Source: Sipunculus nudus (taxonomy: Eukaryota > Annelida > Sipuncula > Golfingiida > Sipunculidae). From it: DNA of 64,000 bases. Shown piece after piece: positions 26,487 to 41,778 of this stretch (position 1 is the stretch's first letter; every line of letters begins with the position of its first letter). The translations under genes were made by a program, and so were the position numbers. The DNA is taken from the NCBI GenBank assembly GCA_026874595.1, contig CM049319.1, forward strand, positions 999,501 to 1,063,500. Reading direction: 5' to 3'. The notes under the pieces are model-generated. The model was not told the origin of the DNA. It ran no database searches and saw nothing but the letters and a program-made list of their open reading frames with translations.

Positions 26487-28135
26487 TTGAATATATTATT
26501 AAGGCCACACATTAAAACACGCAACTACTGTCTACAATGTAATGATTTTGGATATATAACTAAGGTCACACAACAGAACACGTCACTACGGTCTATCGAA
26601 GACGACACAACAAAACACGCCTCTACAGTCTTAACTGTTATGATGTTGGATATATTATTAAGGCCACACATTGAAACACGCCAATACAGTCTGCACTGAT
26701 ATGGGGTTAAATATATTATTAAGGCCACACATTAAAACACGCCAATACAGTCTGCACTGTTACGGTGTTGAATATATTACTAAGGATACACAATTAAACA
26801 CGCCAATACAGTCTGCACTGATATTGGGTTGAATATATTATTAAGGCCACACATTAAAACACGCAACTACTGTCTACAATGTAATGATTTTGGATATATA
26901 ACTAAGGTCACACAACAGAACACGTCATTACGGTCTATCGAAGACGACACAACAAAACACGCCTCTACAGTCTTAACTGTTATGATGTTGGATATATTAT
27001 TAAGGCCACACATTGAAACACGCCAATACAGTCTGCACTGTTACGGTGTTGAATATATTACTAAGGATACACAATTAAACACGCCAATACAGTCTGCACT
27101 GATATTGGGTTGAATATATTATTAAGGCCACACATTAAAACACGCAACTACTGTCTACAATGTAATGATTTTGGATATATAACTAAGGTCACACAACAGA
27201 ACACGTCACTACGGTCTATCGAAGACGACACAACAAAACACGCCTCTACAGTCTTAACTGTTATGATGTTGGATATATTATTAAGGCCACACATTGAAAC
27301 ACGCCAATACAGTCTGCACTGATATGGGGTTAAATATATTACTAAGGCCCCACATTAAAACACGCCAATACAGTCTGCACTGTTACGGTGTTGAATATAT
27401 TACTAAGGATACACAATTAAACACGCCAATACAGTCTGCACTGATATTGGGTTGAATATATTATTAAGGCCACACATTAAAACACGCAACTACTGTCTAC
27501 AATGTAATGATTTTGGATATATAATTAAGGTCACACAACAGAACACGTCACTACGGTCTATCGAAGACGACACAACAAAACACGCCTCTACAGTCTTAAC
27601 TGTTATGATGTTGGATATATTATTAAGGCCACACATTGAAACACGCCAATACAGTCTGCACTGATATGGGGTTAAATATATTACTAAGGCCACACATTAA
27701 AACACGCCAATACAGTCTGCACTGTTACGGTGTTGAATATATTACTAAGGATACACAATTAAACACGCCAATACAGTCTGCACTGATATTGGGTTGAATA
27801 TATTATTAAGGCCACACATTAAAACACGCAACTACTGTCTACAATGTAATGATTTTGGATATATAACTAAGGTCACACAACAGAACACGTCACTGCGGTC
27901 TATCGAAGACGACACAACAAAACACGCCTCTACAGTCTTAACTGTTATGATGTTGGATATATTATTAAGGCCACACATTGAAACACGCCAATACAGTCTG
28001 CACTGTTACGGTGTTGAATATATTACTAAGGCCACACATTAAAACACGCCAATACAGTCTGCACTGTTACGGTGTTGAATATATTACTAAGGATACACAA
28101 TTAAACACGCCAATACAGTCTGCACTGATATTGGG
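26487..28135 (+). repeat. Block VI (left copy)
   Basis: Units: 26487 L, 26829 S (gtcattacgg), 27110 L (ggccccac), 27452 L (atataattaagg), 27794 L** (cactgcgg). The first three repeat the order and markers of 16641-17605 and 20257-21221, so this is another partial copy of that module. Counterpart 62030-64000, where one extra L unit is inserted at 62995. Confidence 0.88.
27794..28135 (+). repeat. L** unit (second variant long unit)
   Basis: Long unit without gatatgggg and without cgataat. An ordinary c monomer ending gttacggtg is followed by a second monomer starting ttgaatatattactaaggcc. The same form starts at 63679 and is cut by the window end. It carries the cactgcgg marker otherwise seen on S units after L*. 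Confidence 0.85.
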
Positions 28136-30224
28136 TTGAATATATTATTAAGGCCACACATTAAAACACGCAAGTACTGTCTACAATGTAATGATTTTGG
28201 ATATATAACTAAGGTCACACAACAGAACACGTCACTACGGTCTATCGAAGACGACACAACAAAACACGCCTCTACAGTCTTAACTGTTATGATGTTGGAT
28301 ATATTATTTAGGCCACACATTGAAACACGCCAATACAGTCTGCACTGATATGGGGTTAAATATATTACTAAGGCCACACATTAAAACACGCCAATACAGT
28401 CTGCACTGTTACGGTGTTGAATATATTACTAAGGATACACAATTAAACACGCCAATACAGTCTGCACTGATATTGGGTTGAATATATAATTAAGGCCACA
28501 CATTAAAACACGCAACTACTGTCTACAATGTAATGATTTTGGATATATAACTAAGGTCACACAACAGAACACGTCACTACGGTCTATCGAAGACGACACA
28601 ACAAAACACGCCTCTACAGTCTTAACTGTTATGATGTTGGATATATTATTAAGGCCACACATTGAAACACGCCAATACAGTCTGCACTGTTATGGTGTTG
28701 AATATATTACTAAGGATACACAATTAAACACGCCAATACAGTCTGCACTGATATTGGGTTGAATATATTATTAAGGCCACACATTAAAACACGCAACTAC
28801 TGTCTACAATGTAATGATTTTGGATATATAACTAAGGTCACACAACAGAACACGTCACTACGGTCTATCGAAGACGACACAACAAAACACGCCTCTACAG
28901 TCTTAACTGTTATGATGTTGGATATATTATTAAGGCCACACATTGAAACACGCCAATACAGTCTGCACTGTTACGGTGTTGAATATATTACTAAGGATAC
29001 ACAATTAAACACGCCAATACAGTCTGCACTGATATTGGGTTGAATATATTATTAAGGCCACACATTAAAACACGCAACTACTGTCTACAATGTAATGATT
29101 TTGGATATATAACTAAGGTCACACAACAGAACACGTCACTACGGTCTATCGAAGACGACACAACAAAACACGCCTCTACAGTCTTAACTGTTATGATGTT
29201 GGATATATTATTAAGGCCACACATTGAAACACGCCAATACAGTCTGCACTGTTACGGTGTTGAATATATTACTAAGGATACACAATTAAACACGCCAATA
29301 CAGTCTGCACTGATAGTGGGTTGAATATATTATTAAGGCCACACATTAAAACACGCAACTACTGTCTACAATGCAATGATTTTGGATATATAACTAAGGT
29401 CACACAACAGAACACGTCACTACGGTCTATCGAAGACGACACAACGAAACACGCCTCTACAGTCTTAACTGTTATGATGTTGGATATATTATTAAGGCCA
29501 CACATTGAAACACGCCAATACAGTCTGCACTGATATGGGGTTAAATATATTACTAAGGCCACACATTGAAACACGCCAATACAGTCTGCACTGTTACGGT
29601 GTTGAATATATTACTAAGGATACACAATTAAACACGCCAATACAGTCTGCACTGATATTGGGTTGAATATATTATTAAGGCCACACATTAAAACACGCAA
29701 CTACTGTCTACAATGTAATGATTTTGGATATATAACTAAGGTCACACAACAGAACACGTCACTACGGTCTATCGAAGACGACACAACAAAACACGCCTCT
29801 ACAGTCTTAACTGTTATGATGTTGGATATATTATTAAGGCCACACATTGAAACACGCCAATACAGTCTGCACTGTTACGGTGTTGAATATATTACTAAGG
29901 ATACACAATTAAACACGCCAATACAGTCTGCACTGATATTGGGTTGAATATATTATTAAGGCCACACATTAAAACACGCAACTACTGTCTACAATGTAAT
30001 GATTTTGGATATATAACTAAGGTCACACAACAGAACACGTCACTACGGTCTATCGAAGACGACACAACAAAACACGCCTCTACAGTCTTAACTGTTATGA
30101 TGTTGGATATATTATTAAGGCCACACATTGAAACACGCCAATACAGTCTGCACTGTTACGGTGTTGAATATATTACTAAGGATACACAATTAAACACGCC
30201 AATACAGTCTGCACTGATATTGGG
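28136..30224 (+). repeat. Block VII, 2089-bp module
   Basis: Units: 28136 L, 28478 S, 28759 S, 29040 S, 29321 L, 29663 S, 29944 S. Private variants: gcaagtactg and attatttagg in 28136, atatataattaagg at the start of 28478, gatagtggg ending 29040, atgcaatga in 29321. Monomer e of 29321 has cattgaaacacgcc instead of cattaaaacacgcc, shared with 31410. The unit order L-S-S-S-L-S-S is the same as in 33279-35367. Confidence 0.82.
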
Positions 30225-33200
30225 TTGAATATATTATTAAGGCCACACATTAAAACATGCAACTACTGTCTACAATGTAATGATTTTGGATATATAACTA
30301 AGGTCACACAACAGAACACGTCACTACGGTCTATCGAAGACGACACAACAAAACACGCCTCTACAGTCTTAACTGTTATGATGTTGGATATATTATTAAG
30401 GCCACACATTGAAACACGCCAATACAGTCTGCACTGATATGGGGTTAAATATATTACTAAGGCCACACATTAAAACACGCCAATACAGTCTGCACTGTTA
30501 CGGTGTTGAATATATTACTAAGGATACACAATTAAACACGCCAATACAGTCTGCACTGATATTGGGTTGAATATATTATTAAGGCCACACATTAAAACAC
30601 GCAACTACTGTCTACAATGTAATGATTTTGGATATATAACTAAGGTCACACAACAGAACACGTCACTACGGTCTATCGAAGACGACACAACAAAACACGC
30701 CTCTACAGTCTTAACTGTTATGATGTTGGACATATTATTAAGGCCACACATTGAAACACGCCAATACAGTCTGCACTGTTACGGTGTTGAATATATTACT
30801 AAGGATACACAATTAAACACGCCAATACAGTCTGCACTGATATTGGGTTGAATATATTATTAAGGCCACACATTAAAACACGCAACTACTGTCTACAATG
30901 TAATGATTTTGGATATATAACTAAGGTCACACAACAGAACACGTCACTACGGTCTATCGAAGACGACACAACAAAACACGCCTCTACAGTCTTAACTGTT
31001 ATGATGTTGGATATATTATTAAGGCCACACATTGAAACACGCCAATACAGTCTGCACTGTTACGGTGTTGAATATATTACTAAGGATACACAATTAAACA
31101 CGCCAATACAGTCTGCACTGATATTGGGTTGAATATATTATTAAGGCCACACATTAAAACACGCAACTACTGTCTACAATGTAATGATTTTGGATATATA
31201 ACTAAGGTCACACAACAGAACACGTCACTACGGTCTATCGAAGACGACACAACAAAACACGCCTCTACAGTCTTAACTGTTATGATGTTGGATATATTAT
31301 TCAGGCCACACATTGAAACACGCCAATACAGTCTGCACTGTTACGGTGTTGAATATATTACTAAGGATACACAATTAAACACGCCAATACAGTCTGCACT
31401 GATATTGGGTTGAATATATTATTAAGGCCACACATTGAAACACGCAACTACTGTCTACAATGTAATGATTTTGGATATATAACTAAGGTCACACAACAGA
31501 ACACGTCACTACGGTCTATCGAAGACGACACAACAAAACACGCCTCTACAGTCTTAACTGTTATGATGTTGGATATATTATTAAGGCCACACATTGAAAC
31601 ACGCCAATACAGTCTGCACTGATATGGGGTTAAATATATTACTAAGGCCACACATTGAAACACGCCAATACAGTCTGCACTGTTACGGTGTTGAATATAT
31701 TACTAAGGATACACAATTAAACACGCCAATACAGTCTGCACTGATATTGGGTTGAATATATTATTAAGGCCACACATTAAAACACGCAACTACTGTCTAC
31801 AATGTAATGATTTTGGATATATAACTAAGGTCACATAACAGAACACGTCACTACGGTCTATCGAAGACGACACAACAAAACACGCCTCTACAGTCTTAAC
31901 TGTTATGATGTTGGATATATTATTAAGGCCACACATTGAAACACGCCAATACAGTCTGCACTGTTACGGTGTTGAATATATTACTAAGGATACACAATTA
32001 AACACGCCAATACAGTCTGCACTGATATTGGGTTGAATATATTATTAAGGCCACACATTAAAACACGCAACTACTGTCTACAATGTAATGATTTTGGATA
32101 TATAACTAAGGTCACACAACAGAACACGTCACTACGGTCTATCGAAGACGACACAACAAAACACGCCTCTACAGTCTTAACTGTTATGATGTTGGATATA
32201 TTATTAAGGCCACACATTGAAACACGCCAATACAGTCTGCACTGATATGGGGTTAAATATATTACTAAGGCCACACATTAAAACACGCCAATACAGTCTG
32301 CACTGTTACGGTGTTGAATATATTACTAAGGATACACAATTAAACACGCCAATACAGTCTGCACTGATATTGGGTTGAATATATTATTAAGGCCACACAT
32401 TAAAACACGCAACTACTGTCTACAATGTAATGATTTTGGATATATAACTAAGGTCACACAACAGAACACGTCACTACGGTCTATCGAAGACGACACAACA
32501 AAACACGCCTCTACAGTCTTAACTGTTATGATGTTGGATATATTATTAAGGCCACACATTGAAACACGCCAATACAGTCTGCACTGTTACGGTGTTGAAT
32601 ATATTACTAAGGATACACAATTAAACACGCCAATACAGTCTGCACTGATATTGGGTTGAATATATTATTAAGGCCACACATTAAAACACGCAACTACTGT
32701 CTACAATGTAATGATTTTGGATATATAACTAAGGTCACACAACAGAACACGTCACTACGGTCTATCGAAGACGACACAACAAAACACGCCTCTACAGTCT
32801 TAACTGTTATGATGTTGGATATATTATTAAGGCCACACATTGAAACACGCCAATACAGTCTGCACTGATATGGGGTTAAATATATTACTAAGGCCACACA
32901 TTAAAACACGCCAATACAGTCTGCACTGTTACGGTGTTGAATATATTACTAAGGATACACAATTAAACACGCCAATACAGTCTGCACTGATATTGGGTTG
33001 AATATATTATTAAGGCCACACATTAAAACACGCAACTACTGTCTACAATGTAATGATTTTGGATATATAACTAAGGTCACACAACAGAACACGTCACTAC
33101 GGTCTATCGAAGACGACACAACAAAACACGCCTCTACAGTCTTAACTGTTATGATGTTGGATATATTATTAAGGCCACACATTGAAACACGCCAATACAG

Positions 33201-33278
33201 TCTGCACTGTTACGGTGTTGAATATATTACTAAGGATACACAATTAAACACGCCAATACAGTCTGCACTGATATTGGG
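30225..33278 (+). repeat. Block VIII
   Basis: Units: 30225 L, 30567 S, 30848 S, 31129 S, 31410 L, 31752 S, 32033 L, 32375 S, 32656 L, 32998 S. Variants: aacatgcaac in 30225, ttggacatatt in 30567 (shared with 33621), attattcagg in 31129, cacataacag in 31752. The last part alternates L and S regularly. Confidence 0.82.
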
Positions 33279-35367
33279 TTGAATATATTATTAAGGCCAC
33301 ACATTAAAACACGCAACTACTGTCTACAATGTAATGATTTTGGATATATAACTAAGGTCACACAACAGAACACGTCACTACGGTCTATCGAAGACGACAC
33401 AACAAAACACGCCTCTACAGTCTTAACTGTTATGATGTTGGATATATTATTAAGGCCACACATTGAAACACGCCAATACAGTCTGCACTGATATGGGGTT
33501 AAATATATTACTAAGGCCACACATTAAAACACGCCAATACAGTCTGCACTGTTACGGTGTTGAATATATTACTAAGGATACACAATTAAACACGCCAATA
33601 CAGTCTGCACTGATATTGGGTTGAATATATTATTAAGGCCACACATTAAAACACGCAACTACTGTCTACAATGTAATGATTTTGGATATATAACTAAGGT
33701 CACACAACAGAACACGTCACTACGGTCTATCGAAGACGACACAACAAAACACGCCTCTACAGTCTTAACTGTTATGATGTTGGACATATTATTAAGGCCA
33801 CACATTGAAACACGCCAATACAGTCTGCACTGTTACGGTGTTGAATATATTACTAAGGATACACAATTAAACACGCCAATACAGTCTGCACTGATATTGG
33901 GTTGAATATATTATTAAGGCCACACATTAAAACACGCAACTACTGTCTACAATGTAATGATTTTGGATATATAACTAAGGTCACACAACAGAACACGTCA
34001 CTACGGTCTATAGAAGACGACACAACAAAACACGCCTCTACAGTCTTAACTGTTATGATGTTGGATATATTATTAAGGCCACACATTGAAACACGCCAAT
34101 ACAGTCTGCACTGTTACGGTGTTGAATATATTACTAAGGATACACAATTAAACACGCCAATACAGTCTGCACTGATATTGGGTTGAATATATTATTAAGG
34201 CCACACATTAAAACACGCAACTACTGTCTACAATGTAATGATTTTGGATATATAACTAAGGTCACACAACAGAACACGTCACTACGGTCTATCGAAGGCG
34301 ACACAACAAAACACGCCTCTACAGTCTTAACTGTTATGATGTTGGATATATTATTAAGGCCACACATTGAAACACGCCAATACAGTCTGCACTGTTACGG
34401 TGTTGAATATATTACTAAGGATACACAATTAAACACGCCAATACAGTCTGCACTGATATTGGGTTGAATATATTATTAAGGCCACACATTAAAACACGCA
34501 ACTACTGTCTACAATGTAATGATTTTGGATATATAACTAAGGTCACACAACAGAACACGTCACTACGGTCTATCGAAGACGACACAACAAAACACGCCTC
34601 TACAGTCTTAACTGTTATGATGTTGGATATATTATTAAGGCCACACATTGAAACACGCCAATACAGTCTGCACTGATATGGGGTTAAATATATTACTAAG
34701 GCCACACATTAAAACACGCCAATACAGTCTGCACTGTTACGGTGTTGAATATATTACTAAGGATACACAATTAAACACGCCAATACAGTCTGCACTGATA
34801 TTGGGTTGAATATATTATTAAGGCCACACATTAAAACACGCAACTACTGTCTACAATGTAATGATTTTGGATATATAACTAAGGTCACACAACAGAACAC
34901 GTCACTACGGTCTATCGAAGACGACACAACAAAACACGCCTCTACAGTCTTAACTGTTATGATGTTGGATATATTATTAAGGCCACACATTGAAACACGC
35001 CAATACAGTCTGCACTGTAACGGTGTTGAATATATTACTAAGGATACACAATTAAACACGCCAATACAGTCTGCACTGATATTGGGTTGAATATATTATT
35101 AAGGCCACACATTAAAACACGCAACTACTGTCTACAATGTAATGATTTTGGATATATAACTAAGGTCACACAACAGAACACGTCACTACGGTCTATCGAA
35201 GACGACACAACAAAACACGCCTCTACAGTCTTAACTGTTATGATGTTGGATATATTATTAAGGCCACACATTGAAACACGCCAATACAGTCTGCACTGTT
35301 ACGGTGTTGAATATATTACTAAGGATACACAATTAAACACGCCAATACAGTCTGCACTGATATTGGG
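33279..35367 (+). repeat. Block IX, 2089-bp module
   Basis: Units: 33279 L, 33621 S (ttggacatatt), 33902 S (ctatagaag), 34183 S (gaaggcgac), 34464 L, 34806 S (ctgtaacgg), 35087 S. Same length and order as 28136-30224. The first six units also match 30225-32032. Confidence 0.82.
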
Positions 35368-35708
35368 TTGAATATATTATTAAGGCCACACATTAAAACA
35401 CGCAACTACTGTCTACAATGTAATGATTTTGGATATATAACTAAGGTCACACAACAGAACACGTCACTACGGTCTATCAAAGACGACACAACAAAACACG
35501 CCTCTACAGTCTTAACTGTTATGATGTTGGATATATTATTAAGGCCACACATTGAAACACGCCAATACAGTCTGCACTGATATGGGGTTAAATATTTTAC
35601 TAAGGCCACACATTAAAACACGCCAATACAGTCTGCACCGTTACGGTGTTGAATATATTACTAAGGATACACAATTAAACACGCCAATCAGTCTGCACTG
35701 ATATTGGG
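35368..35708 (+). repeat. 341-bp L unit (1-bp deletion in monomer d)
   Basis: Near its end it reads ccaatcagtctg, one a short of ccaatacagtctg. The same deletion is in the L unit at 41438, 6070 bp away. It also has ctatcaaag, aaatattttac and gcaccgtta as private changes. Confidence 0.9.
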
Positions 35709-38700
35709 TTGAATATATTATTAAGGCCACACATTAAAACACGCAACTACTGTCTACAATGTAATGATTTTGGATATATAACTAAGGTCACACAACAGAA
35801 CACGTCACTACGGTCTATCGAAGACGACACAACAAAACACGCCTCTACAGTCTTAACTGTTATGATGTTGGATATATTATTAAGGCCACACATTGAAACA
35901 CGCCAATACAGTCTGCACTGATATGGGGTTAAATATATTACTAAGGCCACACATTAAAACACGCCAATACAGTCTGCACTGTTACGGTGTTGAATATATT
36001 ACTAAGGATACACAATTAAACACGCCAATACAGTCTGCACTGATATTGGGTTGAATATATTATTAAGGCCACACATTAAAACACGCAACTACTGTCTACA
36101 ATGTAATGATTTTGGATATATAACTAAGATCACACAACAGAACACGTCACTACGGTCTATCGAAGACGACACAACAAAACACGCCTCTACAGTCTTAACT
36201 GTTATGATGTTGGATATATTATTAAGGCCACACATTGAAACACGCCAATACAGTCTGCACTGTTACGGTGTTGAATATATTACTAAGGATACACAATTAA
36301 ACACGCCAATACAGTCTGCACTGATATTGGGTTGAATATATTATTAAGGCCACACATTAAAACACGCAACTACTGTCTACAATGTAATGATTTTGGATAT
36401 ATAACTAAGGTCACACAACAGAACACGTCACTACGGTCTATCGAAGACGACACAACAAAACACGCCTCTACAGTCTTAACTGTTATGATGTTGGATATAT
36501 TATTAAGGCCACACATTGAAACACGCCAATACAGTCTGCACTGATATGGGGTTAAATATATTACTAAGGCCACACATTAAAACACGCCAATACAGTCTGC
36601 ACTGTTACGGTGTTGAATATATTACTAAGGATTCACAATTAAACACGCCAATACAGTCTGCACTGATATTGGGTTGAATATATTATTAAGGCCACACATT
36701 AAAACACGCAACTACTGTCTACAATGTAATGATTTTGGATATATAACTAAGGTCACACAACAGAACACGTCACTACGGTCTATCGAAGACGACACAACAA
36801 AACACGCCTCTACAGTCTTAACTGTTATGATGTTGGATATATTATTAAGGCCACACATTGAAACACGCCAATACAGTCTGCACTGATATGGGGTTAAATA
36901 TATTACTAAGGCCACACATTAAAACACGCCAAAACAGTCTGCACTGTTACGGTGTTGAATATATTACTAAGGATACACAATTAAACACGCCAATACAGTC
37001 TGCACTGATATTGGGTTGAATATATTATTAAGGCCACACATTAAAACACGCAACTACTGTCTCCAATGTAATGATTTTGGATATATAACTAAGGTCACAC
37101 AACAGAACACGTCACTACGGTCTATCGAAGACGACACAACAAAACACGCCTCTACAGTCTTAACTGTTATGATGTTGGATACATTATTAAGGCCACACAT
37201 TGAAACACGCCAATACAGTCTGCACTGATATGGGGTTAAATATATTACTTAGGCCACACATTAAAACACGCCAATACAGTCTGCACTGTTACGGTGTTGA
37301 ATATATTACTAAGGATACACAATTAAACACGCCAATACAGTCTGCACTGATATTGGGTTGAATATATTATTAAGGCCACACATTAAAACACGCAACTACT
37401 GTCTACAATGTAATGATTTTGGATATATAACTAAGGTCACACAACAGAACACGTCACTACGGTCTATCGAAGACGACACAACAAAACACGCCTCTACAGT
37501 CTTAACTGTTATGATGTTGGATATATTATTAAGGCCACACATTGAAACACGCCAATACAGTCTGCACTGTTACGGTGTTGAATATATTACTAAGGATACA
37601 CAATTAAACACGCCAATACAGTCTGCACTGATATTGGGTTGAATATATTATTAAGGCCACACATTAAAACACGCAACTACTGTCTACAATGTAATGATTT
37701 TGGATATATAACTAAGGTCACACAACAGAACACGTCACTACGGTCTATCGAAGACGACACAACAAAACACGCCTCTACAGTCTTAACTGTTATGATGTTG
37801 GATATATTATTAAGGCCACACATTGAAACACGCCAATACAGTCTGCACTGATATGGGGTTAAATATATTACTAAGGCCACACATTAAAACACGCCAATAC
37901 AGTCTGCACTGTTACGGTGTTGAATATATTACTAAGGATACACAATTAAACACGCCAATACAGTCTGCACTGATATTGGGTTGAATATATTATTAAGGCC
38001 ACACATTAAAACACGCAACTACTGTCTACAATGTAATGATTTTGGATATATAACTAAGGTCACACAACAGAACACGTCACTACGGTCTATCGAAGAGGAC
38101 ACAACAAAACACGCCTCTACAGTCTTAACTGTTATGATGTTGGATATATTATTAAGGCCACACATTGAAACACGCCAATACAGTCTGCACTGATATGGGG
38201 TTAAATATATTACTAAGGCCACACATTAAAACACGCCAATACAGTCTGCACTGTTACGGTGTTGAATATATTACTAAGGATACACAATTAAACACGCCAA
38301 TACAGTCTGCACTGATATTGGGTTGAATATATTATTAAGGCCACACATTAAAACACGCAACTACTGTCTACAATGTAATGATTTTGGATATATAACTAAG
38401 GTCACACAACAGAACACGTCACTACGGTCTATCGAAGACGACACAACAAAACACGCCTCTACAGTCTTAACTGTTATGATGTTGGATATATTATTAAGGC
38501 CACACATTGAAACACGCCAATACAGTCTGCACTGATATGGGGTTAAATATATTACTAAGGCCACACATTAAAACACGCCAATACAGTCTGCACTGTTACA
38601 GTGTTGAATATATTACTAAGGATACACAATTAAACACGCCAATACAGTCTGCACTGATATTGGGTTGAATATATTATTAAGGCCACACATTAAAACACGC

Positions 38701-41437
38701 AACTACTGTCTACAATGTAATGATTTTGGATATATAACTAAGGTCACACAACAGAACACGTCACTACGGTCTATCGAAGACGACACAACAAAACACGCCT
38801 CTACAGTCTTAACTGTTATGATGTTGGATATATTAATAAGGCCACACATTGAAACACGCCAATACAGTCTGCACTGTTACGGTGTTGAATATATTACTAA
38901 GGATACACAATTAAACACGCCAATACAGTCTGCACTGATATTGGGTTGAATATATTATTAAGGCCACACATTAAAACACGCAACTACTGTCTACAATGTA
39001 ATGATTTTGGATATATAACTAAGGTCACACAACAGAACACGTCACTACGGTCTATCGAAGACGACACAACAAAACACGCCTCTACAGTCTTAACTGTTAT
39101 GATGTTGGATATATTATTAAGGCCACACATTGAAACACGCCAATACAGTCTGCACTGATATGGGGTTAAATATATTACTAAGGCCACACATTAAAACACG
39201 CCAATACAGTCTGCACTGTTACGGTGTTGAATATATTACTAAGGATACACAATTAAACACGCCAATACAGTCTGCACTGATATTGGGTTGAATATATTAT
39301 TAAGGCCACACATTAAAACACGCAACTACTGTCTACAATGTAATGATTTTGGATATATAACTAAGGTCACACAACAGAACACGTCACTACGGTCTATCGA
39401 AGACGACACAACAAAACACGCCTCTACAGTCTTAACTGTTATGATGTTGGATATATTATTAAGGCCACACATTGAAACACGCCAATACAGTCTGCACTGA
39501 TATGGGGTTAAATATATTACTAAGGCCACACATTAAAACACGCCAATACAGTCTGCACTGTTACGGTGTTGAATATATTACTAAGGATACACAATTAAAC
39601 ACGCCAATACAGTCTGCACTGATATTGGGTTGAATATATTATTAAGGCCACACATTAAAACACGCAACTACTGTCTACAATGTAATGATTTTGGATATAT
39701 AACTAAGGTCACACAACAGAACACGTCACTACGGTCTATCGAAGACGACACAACAAAATACGCCTCTACAGTCTTAACTGTTATGATGTTGGATATATTA
39801 TTAAGGCCACACATTGAAACACGCCAATACAGTCTGCACTGATATGGGGTTAAATATATTACTAAGGCCACACATTAAAACACGCCAATACAGTCTGCAC
39901 TGTTACGGTGTTGAATATATTACTAAGGATACACAATTAAACACGCCAATACAGTCTGCACTGATATTGGGTTGAATATATTATTAAGGCCACACATTAA
40001 AACACGCAACTACTGTCTACAATGTAATGATTTTGGATATATAACTAAGGTCACACAACAGAACACGTCACTACGGTCTATCGAAGACGACACAACAAAA
40101 CACGCCTCTACAGTCTTAACTGTTATGATGTTGGATATATTATTAAGGCCACACATTGAAACACGCCAATACAGTCTGCACTGTTACGGTGTTGAATATA
40201 TTACTAAGGATACACAATTAAACACGCCAATACAGTCTGCACTGATATTGGGTTGAATATATTATTAAGGCCACACATTAAAACACGCAACTACTGTCTA
40301 CAATGTAATGATTTTGGATATATAACTAAGGTCACACAACAGAACACGTCACTACGGTCTATCGAAGACGACACAACAAAACACGCCTCTACAGTCTTAA
40401 CTGTTATGATGTTGGATATATTATTAAGGCCACACATTGAAACACGCCAATACAGTCTGCACTGTTACGGTGTTGAATATATTACTAAGGATACACAATT
40501 AAACACGCCAATACAGTCTGCACTGATATTGGGTTGAATATATTATTAAGGCCACACATTAAAACACGCAACTACTGTCTACAATGTAATGATTTTGGAT
40601 ATATAACTAAGGTCACACAACAGAACACGTCACTACGGTCTATCGAAGACGACACAACAAAACACGCCTCTACAGTCTTAACTGTTATGATGTTGGATAT
40701 ATTATTAAGGCCACACATTGAAACACGCCAATACAGTCTGCACTGATATGGGGTTAAATATATTACTAAGGCCACACATTAAAACACGCCAATACAGTCT
40801 GCACTGTTACGGTGTTGAATATATTACTAAGGATACACAATTAAACACGCCAATACAGTCTGCACTGATATTGGGTTGAATATATTATTAAGGCCACACA
40901 TTAAAACACGCAACTACTGTCTACAATGTAATGATTTTGGATATATAACTAAGGTCACACAACAGAACACGTCACTACGGTCTATCGAAGACGACACAAC
41001 AAAACACGCCTCTACAGTCTTAACTGTTATGATTTTGGATATATTATTAAGGCCACACATTGAAACACGCCAATACAGTCTGCACTGTTACGGTGTTGAA
41101 TATATTACTAAGGATACACAATTAAACACGCCAATACAGTCTGCACTGATATTGGGTTGAATATATTATTAAGGCCACACATTAAAACACGCAACTACTG
41201 TCTACAATGTAATGATTTTGGATATATAACTAAGGTCACACAACAGAACACGTCACTACGGTCTATCGAAGACGACACAACAAAACACGCCTCTACAGTC
41301 TTAACTGTTATGATGTTGGATATATTAATAAGGCCACACATTGAAACACGCCAATACAGTCTGCACTGTTACGGTGTTGAATATATTACTAAGGATACAC
41401 AATTAAACACGCCAATACAGTCTGCACTGATATTGGG
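35368..41437 (+). repeat. Block X, 6070-bp block
   Basis: Units: 35368 L (341 bp), 35709 L, 36051 S, 36332 L, 36674 L, 37016 L, 37358 S, 37639 L, 37981 L, 38323 L, 38665 S, 38946 L, 39288 L, 39630 L, 39972 S, 40253 S, 40534 L, 40876 S, 41157 S. The first ten units match 41438-44673 in order, with one L/S swap (36674 against 42744). Shared markers: the 1-bp deletion ccaatcagtc, ctaagatcac, tctccaatg and gttacagtg. Units 38665 and 41157 share attaataagg. Confidence 0.85.
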
Positions 41438-41778
41438 TTGAATATATTATTAAGGCCACACATTAAAACACGCAACTACTGTCTACAATGTAATGATTTT
41501 GGATATATAACTAAGGTCACACAACAGAACACGTCACTACGGTCTATCGAAGACGACACAACAAAACACGCCTCTACAGTCTTAACTGTTATGATGTTGG
41601 ATATATTATTAAGGCCACACATTGAAACACGCCAATACAGTCTGCACTGATATGGGGTTAAATATATTACTAAGGCCACACATTAAAACACGCCAATACA
41701 GTCTGCACTGTTACGGTGTTGAATATATTACTAAGGATACACAATTAAACACGCCAATCAGTCTGCACTGATATTGGG
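41438..41778 (+). repeat. 341-bp L unit (1-bp deletion in monomer d)
   Basis: Shares ccaatcagtctg with 35368. It lies immediately left of the right large copy, so an equivalent unit is expected just left of position 1 if the large duplication extends that way. Confidence 0.9.

Larger units (their letters stand above)
1..28135. repeat. Left copy of a large duplicated satellite segment
   Basis: Matches 41779-64000 in the order of S and L units, in private substitutions and in 1-bp deletions (4452/46262, 11842/51001, 13649/52808). The offset is 41810 bp at the left, 39159 bp from 12183, 35543 bp from 21564 and 35885 bp from 27452. The copy continues left of the window. Relative to the right copy it has an extra 3274-bp block and an extra 3616-bp block, and lacks 623 bp and one L unit. 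These sum exactly to the total offset change of 5925 bp. Confidence 0.92.
28136..41778. repeat. Intervening satellite region between the two large copies
   Basis: Same monomers and units but with a unit order that does not align to the large copies as a whole. It has three modules beginning L-S-S-S-L-S (28136, 30225, 33279) followed by a 6070-bp block from 35368 that resembles 41438 onward. A stretch at 37016-38664 matches 1215-2863 in unit order and two private variants, showing older exchange with the large copies. Confidence 0.85.
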
